A stretch of DNA of 64,000 bases from Steroidobacteraceae bacterium (GTDB taxonomy: Bacteria; Pseudomonadota; Gammaproteobacteria; Steroidobacterales; Steroidobacteraceae): positions 2,294,001 through 2,358,000 of the forward strand of contig JAWLAG010000001.1 in the NCBI GenBank assembly GCA_041395505.1, in the 5' to 3' direction. The notes beneath the pieces were generated by a model that did no database searches, was not told the DNA's origin, and saw nothing but the letters and a program-made list of their open reading frames with translations. The position numbers and the translations under genes were made by a program. Positions 33,603 through 42,657 of the stretch are shown here, piece by piece. How positions within the stretch are numbered: the stretch's first letter is position 1; each line of letters starts with the position of its first letter.

Positions 33603-35416
33603 CTCAGGGTGCCACGGGTACCCGTGAGGCGCCGCCAGCGCTCGAGATCGTTGCGTAAAGACCGGGTGAGCGGCTGATCGAGCACCGCCGGGCGCGCACC
33701 CGAGGCTGCGATGGCCCGACCAAAGATTCCGGCGATGCGCGCCTGGGTTTGCAACACGAGCTCCTCCCACCAGGGCCGTCGCGGTTCGACGAAATCCGGC
33801 TCCACCTCGCCCTCGATGCCTGCCCGCTGCGCTGCCGAGGCGATGGCGTCATTCAAACTGCCCATCCGATCGACGAGACCGAGACGCTTGGCGTCGGCAC
33901 CCGACCAGACCCGTCCGCGCGCAATTTCATCGATCCTCTCGGTCGTGGCGTCGCGCCCCGCCGCAACCAGCGCAATGAAGCGCTGGTAGTTGTTGTCGAC
34001 CATCGCCTGCAGGACCGTGCTCACGTCCGGGCCGATCGGCCTGTCCAACCGCGCCTGCCCCGACAACGGTGTCGTACCCAGCCCATCGACATTGATGCCG
34101 AGCTTGTTCAGCGTGCGATTGAAGGTGGGCACGAGCGCGAACACGCCGATAGAGCCGGTGATCGTTGCTGGGCTTGCGATGATTTCGTCGGCCGGCGCCG
34201 CAATGTAGTACCCGCCCGACGCTGCCATGTCACCCATCGACACGACCAGTGGTTTCCCGGATTTCTTGAATTCGAGCAATTCCTGGTAAATATGCTCGGA
34301 CGCGATCGTACTGCCGCCCGGACTGTCGATGCGAAGAACGAGCGCGCCAATATCGTCGTCTTCGGCGGCATTTCGTATCAGCTCGATGGTCGAGGCATCG
34401 CCGACCAGGCCCGGCGCCTGGTAGCCATCGAGAATCTCGCCCGCAGCGACCACGACTGCAACGCCCGGCTTGCCATCGCTGCGGAATTTCCTCTGCGCTC
34501 GAGTCACTTGCAGGTAATCCGTCATTTCTATCGCGTTGAATGATCCGCTCTGCTCGTCCTCACCAACCTCTTCGGCCAGCCGCCGCTCCAGAGCCGAATA
34601 GGACGACAGCGTATTGACGAGCTTCGACTGCAGAGCGAATCGCGCCGCGTCGCCCTGCTCCTTCTTGACGCCAGTTGCGAAGCCGGCAACGTAGTCGGCA
34701 AGTGCGGTTGCCGGCAACGCGCGTGCGGCAACAACCGACTGCTGATAGCTTGCCCACAGGGAGTCGAGATAGGCTTGCGTGGCTTCTCGCGCAGGCTGTG
34801 ACATCTGCTGCTCAACATACACCTCGCCGGCGCTCTTGTATTCGCCCGCACGATACAGCGAGACGTCAACACCTATTCGCTCGAGCAGATCCTTGTAGTA
34901 ATTGCGATAGCTCTCGTAACCGTCGATCCACACGGCACCCATGGGGTCGAGCACGACTTCGTCGGCCTGCGCCGCCAGCAGGTACTGCGCCTGCAGCATG
35001 ACCGTGCCGAAAGCAATGACCTTCTTCCCCGATTTTCGAAAGTCCGCGAGCGCCGCAGCGATCTCCTGCAGGATTGGCTGCCCGCCGCCGCCCATGTAAT
35101 CAAGATCGAGCAGCAGCGATTTGACGCGATCGTCATCGCGCGCGGCGCGTATCGCCTCGGTAATGTCCCACACCCGGGTCTCCGGTTCATCGGTCCCCTG
35201 TGCCTCGGCGACTGCACGCTGCAGCGGATCCCCGCTCAATTCCTCGACGATATCCCCCTGCGGCGCGATCAACAGGACCGCCTGCTGCGGCAGATGCGGG
35301 ATGCTGCCACGCAATCCCATGAACAGGAGCGCGAACAGGAACAGCAACAACAACAGATGCAGGACCTTGCGCAGGGTATCGAGGCCATGCCAGATCGCCG
35401 AGAAGAATGCACGCAT
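33578..35416 (-). CDS. sppA: Signal peptide peptidase SppA, 67K type
   Basis: Inner-membrane serine protease of 612 aa that degrades cleaved signal peptides. One N-terminal membrane anchor (about residues 17-38, VLHLLLLLFLFALLFMGL), then two tandem S49 domains as in E. coli SppA. Catalytic lysine in RAGEYKSAGE of the first half and catalytic serine in MAASGGYYIAA of the second half form the Ser-Lys dyad. ATG at 35416 is preferred over an in-frame TTG at 35428. It follows the lipoprotein gene by ~13 nt and overlaps tdh tail to tail. Confidence 0.94.
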   Translation of the reverse strand: MRAFFSAIWHGLDTLRKVLHLLLLLFLFALLFMGLRGSIPHLPQQAVLLIAPQGDIVEELSGDPLQRAVAEAQGTDEPETRVWDITEAIRAARDDDRVKSLLLDLDYMGGGGQPILQEIAAALADFRKSGKKVIAFGTVMLQAQYLLAAQADEVVLDPMGAVWIDGYESYRNYYKDLLERIGVDVSLYRAGEYKSAGEVYVEQQMSQPAREATQAYLDSLWASYQQSVVAARALPATALADYVAGFATGVKKEQGDAARFALQSKLVNTLSSYSALERRLAEEVGEDEQSGSFNAIEMTDYLQVTRAQRKFRSDGKPGVAVVVAAGEILDGYQAPGLVGDASTIELIRNAAEDDDIGALVLRIDSPGGSTIASEHIYQELLEFKKSGKPLVVSMGDMAASGGYYIAAPADEIIASPATITGSIGVFALVPTFNRTLNKLGINVDGLGTTPLSGQARLDRPIGPDVSTVLQAMVDNNYQRFIALVAAGRDATTERIDEIARGRVWSGADAKRLGLVDRMGSLNDAIASAAQRAGIEGEVEPDFVEPRRPWWEELVLQTQARIAGIFGRAIAASGARPAVLDQPLTRSLRNDLERWRRLTGTRGTLSYCFCGVN

Positions 35417-35429
35417 TGCAGAACCCAAA

Positions 35430-36563
35430 TCAGTTGTTCGCGTTGCCGCGGTAGTGGATACGGTATACGAGCCCGTTCATGTCGTCTGACACCAGCAGAC
35501 TGCCGTCGGGATCGATCAGCAGATCGACAGGTCGGCCGATGACGGTGTCGTCTGGACGCAGCCAGCCGCTCGCAAAGCTGTCATAGTTTGCGGCACCATT
35601 GCCGCTGAGCCGCACCAGGCTGATTCGATAGCCGCTCTTGCGTGTCCGATTCCAGGAGCCATGCTCGGCAATGAACGCCTGGTCGCGATACTGCGCGGGA
35701 AACTGGTGTCCGGTATAGAACCTCAGTCCAAGCGGCGCGACATGTGCACCGAGCGGCTGCACCGGCGCGATGAAGCGCGCGCAATCGATGCCGGAGCCAA
35801 ACTGCGGGTCCTTGATATCGATACCGTGACAAAACGGGAAACCGTAATGGGGAGAGTCGCTCCCGGCAGCGACGCGATTGAGCTCGCAAGGCGGGGCATC
35901 GTCGCCGAGCAGGTCGCGGCCATTGTCCGTGAACCACATTTCCGCGCTGCCTGGGTGCCAGTCGAAACCCACCGTATTGCGCACGCCACGCGCGACGGTC
36001 TCGCGCGCGCTGCCATCGGGGTTCATGCGGATGATTTCGGCGAAGCCCTCCCGGTCGCAGACATTGCAGGGCGCACCGATGGCCGTATAGAGCTTGCCAT
36101 CCGGCCCGAAGGCGAGGTAACGCCGGCCGTGATGGCGCTCTTTGGGTAACTCGGCGATGAGCACAGGGGTCGGCGGCCGATCGAGCCGTGACTCGATGTC
36201 GTCGTAGCGAACGATGCGATCGACTTCGGCGACGTAGAGCGCACGCTCGTGAAATGCCACGCCATTTGGCATGTTGAGGCCCGACGCAAGTGTGTGCAGG
36301 GCCGGAGTGCCGCCCGCATCGAAACGGACCGCATAGACTTTGCCGGCCGTACTCGTGCCGACGAACAACGTGCCGCCGTCGCCGCGAGCGAGCGAGCGCG
36401 CCGAGTCGAGCCCATCGACGAGAATCTCGATAGCGAAGCCCGGCGGCACATCGAGCTGCGCGAGCAGCTGTGATCGCGGCAATTGCCCGGCCCTGGCGCC
36501 GCATCCGGCCAGCAGCGCCAGCAAGGCAGCGAAAAAGATTGTTGCGTTAGACTTTCTCTTCAA
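35430..36563 (-). CDS. Sugar/sorbosone dehydrogenase-like beta-propeller lipoprotein
   Basis: PQQ-dependent sugar (aldose/sorbosone) dehydrogenase-like six-blade propeller, 377 aa. Blades show repeats such as SGLNMPNGVAFHERALYVAE, KLYTAIGAPCNVCD and VGFDWHPGSAEMWFTDNGRD; IAEHGSWNR and DPDGSLLVSDDMNGLVYRI are family-typical. Start TTG at 36563 gives a lipoprotein signal with lipobox LAGC, predicting an anchored, likely outer-membrane or periplasmic protein. The first 17 nt overlap the end of rplS, so it is the last-but-one gene on the rpsP-rplS-sppA strand. Substrate unknown; no PQQ synthesis genes are present. Confidence 0.82.
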   Translation of the reverse strand: MKRKSNATIFFAALLALLAGCGARAGQLPRSQLLAQLDVPPGFAIEILVDGLDSARSLARGDGGTLFVGTSTAGKVYAVRFDAGGTPALHTLASGLNMPNGVAFHERALYVAEVDRIVRYDDIESRLDRPPTPVLIAELPKERHHGRRYLAFGPDGKLYTAIGAPCNVCDREGFAEIIRMNPDGSARETVARGVRNTVGFDWHPGSAEMWFTDNGRDLLGDDAPPCELNRVAAGSDSPHYGFPFCHGIDIKDPQFGSGIDCARFIAPVQPLGAHVAPLGLRFYTGHQFPAQYRDQAFIAEHGSWNRTRKSGYRISLVRLSGNGAANYDSFASGWLRPDDTVIGRPVDLLIDPDGSLLVSDDMNGLVYRIHYRGNANN

Positions 36564-36891
36564 TCCGCGCTGCCTTGCCGGACAGATCGCGCAGGTAGTA
36601 GAGCTTGGCGCGGCGCACGTTGCCACGCCGCTTGACCACGACATCATTGATTGCCGGGCTGTGAGTCTGGAAGACGCGCTCCACACCTTCGCCGTGGGAA
36701 ATCTTGCGCACGGTGAACGATGAGTTGAGGCCGCGATTCTTCTTGGCGATGACGACGCCTTCGTAGGCCTGGGAGCGCTCGCGATCGCCCTCCTTCACCT
36801 TCACCTGCACCACCACGGTGTCGCCGGGCTTGAATTCGGGCAGCTTGCGCCCGGATCGTGCGTTTTCCAGTTGTTGTATTACGTCAGCCAT
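36547..36891 (-). CDS. rplS: 50S ribosomal protein L19
   Basis: L19, 114 aa, at the 30S-50S interface. Typical sequence: LPEFKPGDTVVVQVKVKEG, RSQAYEGVVIAKKNRG, SFTVRKISHGEGVERVFQ and KLYYLRDLSGKAARI. ATG at 36891 (MADVIQQL) is chosen over 36900 because a GGTGG ribosome site precedes it and the length then matches E. coli. Last ribosomal gene of rpsP-rimM-trmD-rplS. Confidence 0.97.
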   Translation of the reverse strand: MADVIQQLENARSGRKLPEFKPGDTVVVQVKVKEGDRERSQAYEGVVIAKKNRGLNSSFTVRKISHGEGVERVFQTHSPAINDVVVKRRGNVRRAKLYYLRDLSGKAARIEEKV

Positions 36892-36892
36892 T

Positions 36893-37636
36893 TCATCCAC
36901 CTGCTCGCTCTGCGAGGAATTCGTTCAACAGCACCTGCGCCTCGCGCGACAGGGGCTGCCGTATAATCATATCCGGTCGTCTCTGCCAGGTGCGAGCAAC
37001 CGACTGCTTCAAGCGCCACCGGCGAATCGCCGCATGGTCCCCGCCCTGCAGCACAGCCGGCACCGTCAAACCTTCGAAGGCTGGCGGGCGCGTGTAATGC
37101 GGCCAGTCGAGCAGGTTTTCCGTAAACGACTCGTCCCGTACCGAGTCGGCACCGCCGAGTACTCCCGGCAACAGGCGCGAAACGGCATCGATTACCGCCA
37201 GTGCGGCCAACTCGCCGCCCGACAACACAAAATCGCCGATCGACAATTCTTCATCGATCGCCAACTCGACTATTCGCTCATCCAGCCCCTCGTAGCGTCC
37301 GCACACCAGCACCAGGCCCGGCAAGCCGGCGAGGCGTCGCGCCTGCGCCTGGTCGAAGGGCCGGCCCTGCGGCGACAGCAAGATCCGCGGACTGCCGGGC
37401 GGCGCACGCCGCGCTGCCATGCGGATCGCCTCGACACAGGGCTTCGGCTTCAGCACCATGCCGGGTCCGCCACCATAGGGTCGATCATCGACCGTCTGGT
37501 GTACATCGCTCGTAAACCGTCGCGGATCCGTCGTACCGACCTGCACCAGGCCGGCGGAGATCGCGCGACCGAGCACGCCGTGTGCACAGGCCTCGTCGAT
37601 CATCTGCGCGAACACCGTCACCACCTCGAAGCGCAT
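36893..37636 (-). CDS. trmD: tRNA (guanine37-N1)-methyltransferase
   Basis: SPOUT methyltransferase, 247 aa, that makes m1G37 in tRNAs and prevents frameshifting. It starts MRFEVVTVFAQM (usual MxFxxxTxFP form), with DDRPYGGGPGMVL, LVCGRYEGLDER and the trefoil-knot SIGDFVLSGGELAALAVIDAVSR that binds S-adenosylmethionine. ATG at 37636 is used; a further in-frame ATG at 37672 would overlap rimM. rplS starts 1 nt after the stop. Confidence 0.96.
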   Translation of the reverse strand: MRFEVVTVFAQMIDEACAHGVLGRAISAGLVQVGTTDPRRFTSDVHQTVDDRPYGGGPGMVLKPKPCVEAIRMAARRAPPGSPRILLSPQGRPFDQAQARRLAGLPGLVLVCGRYEGLDERIVELAIDEELSIGDFVLSGGELAALAVIDAVSRLLPGVLGGADSVRDESFTENLLDWPHYTRPPAFEGLTVPAVLQGGDHAAIRRWRLKQSVARTWQRRPDMIIRQPLSREAQVLLNEFLAERAGG

Positions 37637-37646
37637 GATGGCGGCC

Positions 37647-38144
37647 CTAGAAATCCGCGGGCCAGTCGACAATCAGGCGCCGCGCCGCGAGATCGACGTG
37701 CTGCACGTGCACTGGCGTCATTGGTATCAATCGCTCCGTTGCGCCATGCACCACCATCACCGGGTGCGCGCCATTGTCGAAAAAATGTTCCAGCTTGCCG
37801 AAATTCACACCGTCGACATTCACAACCTCGCAGCCCACCAGGTCTTCGAGGTAGTGCTGTCCCTCGGGCGGCGCGGGCAGGTTCGCCCTTGGCACCATGA
37901 CCTCCAGACCCGCCAGCGCTGCGGCCTGCTCCGGGCTGTCGATGCCCGCGAGCTTGACCAGAAACCCGTCTGGCTGGGGCCTGCGATCAAGAACCTCCAG
38001 GGGCTCGCCCGCTGCCCCCGCGACCTGCCATCCGGCATAGTTGAATGCGGCTTCGGGCGGATCGGTAAATGATGTCAGGCGCAACCAGCCCTTGATCCCG
38101 TGGGACCGGCCGAAGCGAGCAACGGTTATCAGCGCAGCTGTCAC
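37647..38144 (-). CDS. rimM: 16S rRNA processing protein RimM
   Basis: 165-aa ribosome maturation factor that binds S19 and the 30S head. N-terminal VTVARFGRSHGIKGWLRL-like segment (here ITVARFGRSHGIKGW), middle HYLEDLVGCEVVN starting the PRC-barrel domain, and C-terminal IPMTPVHVQHVDLAARR. GTG at 38144 is chosen by homology; the frame is open further upstream to 38261, into rpsP. It lies between rpsP and trmD in the standard order. Confidence 0.93.
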   Translation of the reverse strand: MTAALITVARFGRSHGIKGWLRLTSFTDPPEAAFNYAGWQVAGAAGEPLEVLDRRPQPDGFLVKLAGIDSPEQAAALAGLEVMVPRANLPAPPEGQHYLEDLVGCEVVNVDGVNFGKLEHFFDNGAHPVMVVHGATERLIPMTPVHVQHVDLAARRLIVDWPADF

Positions 38145-38200
38145 AAGCCCGAGCCCCAGAGGGCTGCACTCGTTGCGGCCCGGGCGCGATCCGACCCGGC

Positions 38201-38458
38201 TCAGGCGGCCGGTTGCTGCTTGCGGTAGCCCGCAACCAGCGAACCTACGCGATCGGAACAACGAGCGCCTTTGCCAACCCAGTAATCGACGCGCGCAAGG
38301 TCCAGCCGAAGCTCCGTCTCGCCCTTGCGGGCCACGGGGTTGAAAAAACCGACCTGCTCGAGCGATGCCCCGCCCTGGCGCTTGCGGCTGTCAGTGACCA
38401 CGACATGGTAGAAGGGCCGATTGCGCGCACCGCGCCTGGTCAGGCGAATAGTAACCAT
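38201..38458 (-). CDS. rpsP: 30S ribosomal protein S16
   Basis: S16, 85 aa. Starts MVTIRLTRRGARNRPFYHVV and continues VGFFNPVARKGE, LDLARVDYWVGKGA, all standard. First gene of the rpsP-rimM-trmD-rplS operon. Its leader contains a terminator-like hairpin followed by a T6 tract about 20 nt before the start. Confidence 0.97.
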   Translation of the reverse strand: MVTIRLTRRGARNRPFYHVVVTDSRKRQGGASLEQVGFFNPVARKGETELRLDLARVDYWVGKGARCSDRVGSLVAGYRKQQPAA

Positions 38459-38476
38459 AACTTCCCGTAATTCTTG

Positions 38477-38504
38477 AAAAAATACCCGGAGCGGTATCGC
38501 TCCG
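38477..38504 (-). terminator. Terminator-like hairpin in the rpsP leader
   Basis: CGGAGCG (38487-38493) pairs with CGCTCCG (38498-38504) around a GTAT loop, and on the minus strand the stem is followed by GGTA and a T6 tract (38482-38477), ending about 18 nt before the rpsP start codon. It could end transcripts arriving from ffh or act as an attenuator for the rpsP operon if transcription begins at the promoter just upstream (about 38517). Confidence 0.65.
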
Positions 38505-38523
38505 ACTGCAAAAAAGAGCGCGG

Positions 38524-38552
38524 ATTCTACGCAAAACGACGGTGCATATAAA
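38524..38552 (-). promoter_or_regulatory. Candidate rpsP operon promoter
   Basis: On the minus strand, TTTATA and TAGAAT (38524-38529) are 17 bp apart in the ffh-rpsP gap. Transcription would begin near 38517, upstream of the hairpin/T6 element, giving a ~60-nt leader. Matches are 4/6 and 5/6 to consensus. Confidence 0.45.
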
Positions 38553-38616
38553 GCCCTTTCTGTGACCCGGGCTCCCGGGTCGACCGGCAGCCCAGGGCGC
38601 CGGGTGCCGCCTCCGG

Positions 38617-39975
38617 TCAGCGCATGAAGGGCAGCTTGCCGGCGCCGCCCATGGCCCCCAGGAGCCGGCGCATCTTGCCGCCCTTGAGGGATTTCATCAT
38701 GCGTTGCATATCGAGGTACTGTTTCATCAGCCGGTTGACGTCCTGCACCTTCACGCCCGCCCCGGCCGCAATGCGTCGCCGGCGCGAGCCATCGATCAGG
38801 CCCGGCTGGCGCCTCTCTGCGCCGGTCATGGAGTTGATGATTGCGATCTGACGGCGCAGGTCGCGCTCGGCGACATCGCCGCCAGCCAGGTTTTTCTTCA
38901 TCTGGCCCGGCAGCTGCTCGGCCAAAGCGGCCAGGCCGCCCATTTTCTGAACTTGCTGCAACTGGCTGCGCAAGTCATCCAGATCGAAGCCGCGCCCCTT
39001 GACGACCTTGCGGGCAAGCTGCTCGGCGGCCGCCACGTCAACGTCGCGCTTGACCTTCTCGACCAGAGCGACGACGTCGCCCATGCCAAGGATGCGTCGC
39101 GCCATGCGATCGGCATCGAATGCCTCGAGCGCTTCCGTCTTCTCGCCGACGCCGACGAACACGATGGGTTGCCCGGTAATATGCCGCACCGAGAGCGCAG
39201 CGCCACCACGGGCGTCACCATCGGCCTTGGTGAGGATCACGCCGGTCAGCGGCAGCGCAGTCGAGAAAGCGCGAGCGGCATTCACCGCATCCTGGCCGGC
39301 CATCGCGTCGACCACGAACAGCCTCTCGTGCGGGTGAGCGGCGGCGTCGATCGCCTTGACCTCGGCCATCAATTCGTCATCCACATGCAGGCGGCCCGCT
39401 GTATCGACGATCAGCACGTCGTAAACGCCACGTCTCGCCGCCGCGAGCGCATCCCCGACTATCCTCACGGGCTCGCCCTCGCCATTGAGCTCGTGGAAGC
39501 CCGCACCTATCTCCGTTGCCAGCCGCGACAGCTGCAATACGGCAGCCGGTCGGCGGACGTCAGTCGACACGAGCAGCACTCGCTTGCCATGGGTCTCGGC
39601 GAACCAGCGCGCAAGTTTTGCCGCCGTCGTCGTCTTGCCCGCGCCCTGCAAACCGGCGAGCAGGACAACCTGGGGAGGCGCCACTCGCAGCGACAAGCCT
39701 CGTGCCTGCGCTCCGCCCATGGTGGCGATCAGCTGCTCGTGGAGAATTCCGATGAAGGCCTGGCCCGGTGTCAGGCTTTTCTGCACGATCTCGCCGACAG
39801 CCTTCTCGCGGACCGAATCGATGAATTCGCGCACCACGGGTAGCGCGACATCGGCCTCGAGCAACGCCCGCCTGACTTCGCGGAGCGTCTCGGCGACATT
39901 GTCTTCGGTGATTCGACCGCGCCCGGTGAGACGCTGGGTCGCGGTCGTCAATCTGTCGGTCAGCGTGTCGAACAT
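38617..39975 (-). CDS. ffh: Signal recognition particle protein Ffh
   Basis: SRP54 homologue, 452 aa, which binds 4.5S RNA and signal sequences and targets ribosomes to FtsY. N domain, then G domain with P-loop LAGLQGAGKTTTAAKLA, DVRRPAA, IVDTAGRLHVDD and LTKADGDARGGA, then the C-terminal Met/Arg-rich M domain with SRRRRIAAGAGVKVQDVNRL and a Met-rich end. Reverse orientation to corB, which starts about 95 nt away. A 7-8 bp hairpin follows the stop (38564-38581) but has no T tract. Confidence 0.97.
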   Translation of the reverse strand: MFDTLTDRLTTATQRLTGRGRITEDNVAETLREVRRALLEADVALPVVREFIDSVREKAVGEIVQKSLTPGQAFIGILHEQLIATMGGAQARGLSLRVAPPQVVLLAGLQGAGKTTTAAKLARWFAETHGKRVLLVSTDVRRPAAVLQLSRLATEIGAGFHELNGEGEPVRIVGDALAAARRGVYDVLIVDTAGRLHVDDELMAEVKAIDAAAHPHERLFVVDAMAGQDAVNAARAFSTALPLTGVILTKADGDARGGAALSVRHITGQPIVFVGVGEKTEALEAFDADRMARRILGMGDVVALVEKVKRDVDVAAAEQLARKVVKGRGFDLDDLRSQLQQVQKMGGLAALAEQLPGQMKKNLAGGDVAERDLRRQIAIINSMTGAERRQPGLIDGSRRRRIAAGAGVKVQDVNRLMKQYLDMQRMMKSLKGGKMRRLLGAMGGAGKLPFMR

Positions 39976-40070
39976 GGCAGTGCAACATTATAGAGGCACA
40001 GCCTCGGCCTTACCCCTCGGTGGCAAAAAAACCCTATGCTTGTGCGAAACCAGCCTTAGGGGACAAGACA

Positions 40071-41336
40071 TTGGAAACCGCGCCTACCGCTGCCCTGATC
40101 GGAGCATTGGTCTTCCTGCTCGCGTTGATCGCCTTTTCCTCCGGCACGGAAGTGGCCATGCTGTCGGTGAACCGCTACCGGATTCGCCATCGCGCGGCCG
40201 CCGGCTCGCGTGCGGCGCGCATCCTCGAGCGGCTGCTCGACAAGCCCGATGACTGGCTCGGCGCGAATCTGGTCGTACTCACGATTGGCAGTTTTCTCGC
40301 TTCCTCCGTCGCCACCCTGCTCGCGCTGCGCAGCGGCCATGAGCTCGCTCTCGCAATCACCGCGGTGGCCTTTCCGGTGGTGATGCTGGTGTTCTGCGAA
40401 CTTGCGCCGAAAATATTCGCCGCCTTGCACCCTGAAGGCGTGGCGCTTGGATCCTCGTACATCTACCAGGCACTGGTGGTTTCGACACGCTGGTTGCTGT
40501 GGCTCGCCAATGAGGCCGCATACGGGCTGTTGCGTCTGTTCGGCGTGCGCCGCGGAGCGCGCGCTTCCCAAGCTCTCTCCAAAGAGGAACTGCGCACGGT
40601 CGTCGCCGAAGCCGGCCCGATGGTGCCGCCACGACATCGGCAGATGCTGCTGTCGATTCTCGATCTCGAACGCGTTGCCGTCGACGACATCATGGTACCT
40701 CGCCAGGAGATCTCCGGTATCGACCTCGACGATGACTGGGATGACATCCTCGATCAGTTGAAGCAGAAGCCCCACACGCGGTTGCCTGTCTATCGCGGCG
40801 AACTGGACAACCTGGTCGGCATCCTTCACATGAAGCGCGTGGCCCATGAACTCGCGCGCGGGACGCTCGACAAGCAGCGCCTCGAGGAGATCACTCGCAG
40901 CCGCGAGCCATATTTCGTTCCAAGCGGCACGACGTTGATGCAGCAACTGACGCAGTTTCAGCGCAATCGCCGCCGCCACGCCTTCGTTGTCAATGAATAC
41001 GGCGATATCGAAGGCCTGGTGACGCTCGAGGACCTGCTGGAGGAGATTGTCGGCGAGTTCACCACCGATCCCGTGACCGTCAGCCACAAGGACATACACC
41101 GAGAATCCGCGACGAGTTACATCATCAATGCCAGCGCCACCTTGCGCGCACTCAACCGCGCACTCGGGTGGCAACTGCCGACCGATGGCGCCAAGACACT
41201 GAACGGGCTGCTGCTCGAGCAGCTGGAGACGATTCCCGAAACCGGTACGTCCGTTCAGCTAGGCGATTACCGCTGCGAGGTCCTGCAGGTTGCTGACAAC
41301 AGCGTCAAGACCGTCAGGGTGCGCACAACGACCTGA
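40071..41336 (+). CDS. corB: CorB/CorC (HlyC) family CBS-domain membrane protein
   Basis: 421-aa transporter-associated protein of the YfjD/CorB group, linked to Mg/Co efflux. An N-terminal DUF21 domain with about four membrane segments is followed by tandem CBS domains (IMVPRQEISGID; LVGILHMKRVA; AFVVNEYGDIEGLVTLEDLLEEIVGE) and a C-terminal CorC_HlyC domain. TTG at 40071 has AGGGGA 8 nt upstream and aligns with the E. coli YfjD start; an in-frame GTG at 40020 is the alternative. The 3' end overlaps radA by 23 nt, tail to tail. It sits beside ffh as yfjD does in E. coli. Confidence 0.92.
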   Translation: METAPTAALIGALVFLLALIAFSSGTEVAMLSVNRYRIRHRAAAGSRAARILERLLDKPDDWLGANLVVLTIGSFLASSVATLLALRSGHELALAITAVAFPVVMLVFCELAPKIFAALHPEGVALGSSYIYQALVVSTRWLLWLANEAAYGLLRLFGVRRGARASQALSKEELRTVVAEAGPMVPPRHRQMLLSILDLERVAVDDIMVPRQEISGIDLDDDWDDILDQLKQKPHTRLPVYRGELDNLVGILHMKRVAHELARGTLDKQRLEEITRSREPYFVPSGTTLMQQLTQFQRNRRRHAFVVNEYGDIEGLVTLEDLLEEIVGEFTTDPVTVSHKDIHRESATSYIINASATLRALNRALGWQLPTDGAKTLNGLLLEQLETIPETGTSVQLGDYRCEVLQVADNSVKTVRVRTTT

Positions 41337-42657
41337 GTTCGCCGACGGCAACATCGACGCGTTCCACGGCACGTACATCGAGACCCTTGATCGGTTTACG
41401 CGGCAGGTTCGCTCGCGGCGCCAGCGCGACTGTGAATCCCTGGCGCGAGGCCTCGATGAGGCGCTCCTCGCCATAGGCCACGGGCCGGACCTCGCCGGTC
41501 AGGCCAATTTCCCCGAACAACGCAAGACCCGCCGGCACCGCCCGGTTGGCATGACTCGACACCAGGGCTGCGACGATCGCGAGATCGGTCGCGGGTTCAC
41601 GCACCTCGAGTCCACCAACGAGATTGACGAACACATCGGCGTCGGCCAACGCGATCGCGGCGTGCCGGTGCAGCACGGCAAGCAACATTGCGAGCCGCTG
41701 CGCGTCGAGCCCCTGGGCCATGCGCCGCGGCTGCCCATACTTGACCTGATCCACGAGGGCCTGCAGCTCGACGAGCAGAGGCCTCCCCGAATCGTGCGTC
41801 ACGGCGACCACGCTGCCAGGAGCCGGCCGCTCCGGACGCGTCAGGAAAAGCGCCGACGAGTTTCGTACCCCACGCAGGCCTTGCTCGGTCATTGCGTAGA
41901 AGGCGAGTTCGCTCGCCGGTCCGAAGCGATTCTTGACCGCGCGAATGATGCGATAGCGGCTTCCGGAATCGCTCTCGAAGTAAAGCACCGTGTCGACCAG
42001 ATGCTCGAGAACTCGCGGCCCGGCCAGGGTGCCTTCCTTGGTGACGTGCCCAACCAGTATCACGGCCGTGTCGGTGCTTTTGGCGAAACGCACGAGTTCC
42101 TGCGCACACTCGCGCAACTGCGCGACGGCGCCGGGCACGCCGGTCAACCGCGACGATGCAATCGTCTGCACGGAATCGACCACCAGCAGACCCGCCTGGC
42201 AAGCACGCGCCTGCGCCATGATTTCGTCGAGGTCGCTCTCGCATAGAAGTCGCAGCGGTGCCTCTTCGAGGCCAAGCCGGCTCGCACGCAGCCGGATCTG
42301 CGGCAATGATTCTTCCGCGGATGCATACAGCACCGGCACATTGCGGGCCAGTGCCGCACCGAGCTGCGTAAGCAGAGTCGACTTGCCGATGCCTGGGTCG
42401 CCGCCGAGCAGCAGTACCGATCCTGGCACCAGCCCGCCGCCGAGCACCCGATCGAGCTCCGCCTGCCCGGTTGGCCAGCGGGTACTGCCGGCAACGCCAG
42501 GCAGCGCCGCCGAAGCACTGGATGCCGCAACCCCTTTGCGCCCGGCCGTCGCTTCGACCAGGGTATTCCACGCACCGCAGGCCGGGCACTGGCCCTGCCA
42601 TTTGAGGCTGGTGCTAGCGCATTCTGTGCAGGAAAAAAGCGTACTGGGTCGCGCCAC
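41314..42657 (-). CDS. radA: DNA repair protein RadA
   Basis: RecA-like branch-migration ATPase, 447 aa. N-terminal zinc finger (CTEC...CPACGAW), Walker A GGDPGIGKSTLL, the RadA-specific VKNRFGPASELAFYAM motif and a C-terminal Lon-protease-like domain (FGEIGLTGEVRPV). Normal length. It diverges from the PP2C gene across 240 bp. Confidence 0.96.
   Translation of the reverse strand: MARPSTLFSCTECASTSLKWQGQCPACGAWNTLVEATAGRKGVAASSASAALPGVAGSTRWPTGQAELDRVLGGGLVPGSVLLLGGDPGIGKSTLLTQLGAALARNVPVLYASAEESLPQIRLRASRLGLEEAPLRLLCESDLDEIMAQARACQAGLLVVDSVQTIASSRLTGVPGAVAQLRECAQELVRFAKSTDTAVILVGHVTKEGTLAGPRVLEHLVDTVLYFESDSGSRYRIIRAVKNRFGPASELAFYAMTEQGLRGVRNSSALFLTRPERPAPGSVVAVTHDSGRPLLVELQALVDQVKYGQPRRMAQGLDAQRLAMLLAVLHRHAAIALADADVFVNLVGGLEVREPATDLAIVAALVSSHANRAVPAGLALFGEIGLTGEVRPVAYGEERLIEASRQGFTVALAPRANLPRKPIKGLDVRAVERVDVAVGELRSLCAP

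Noticed and set aside
38564..38581. GACCCGGG/CCCGGGTC hairpin as ffh terminator
   Set aside because: Strong stem but no T tract on the minus strand; not called.
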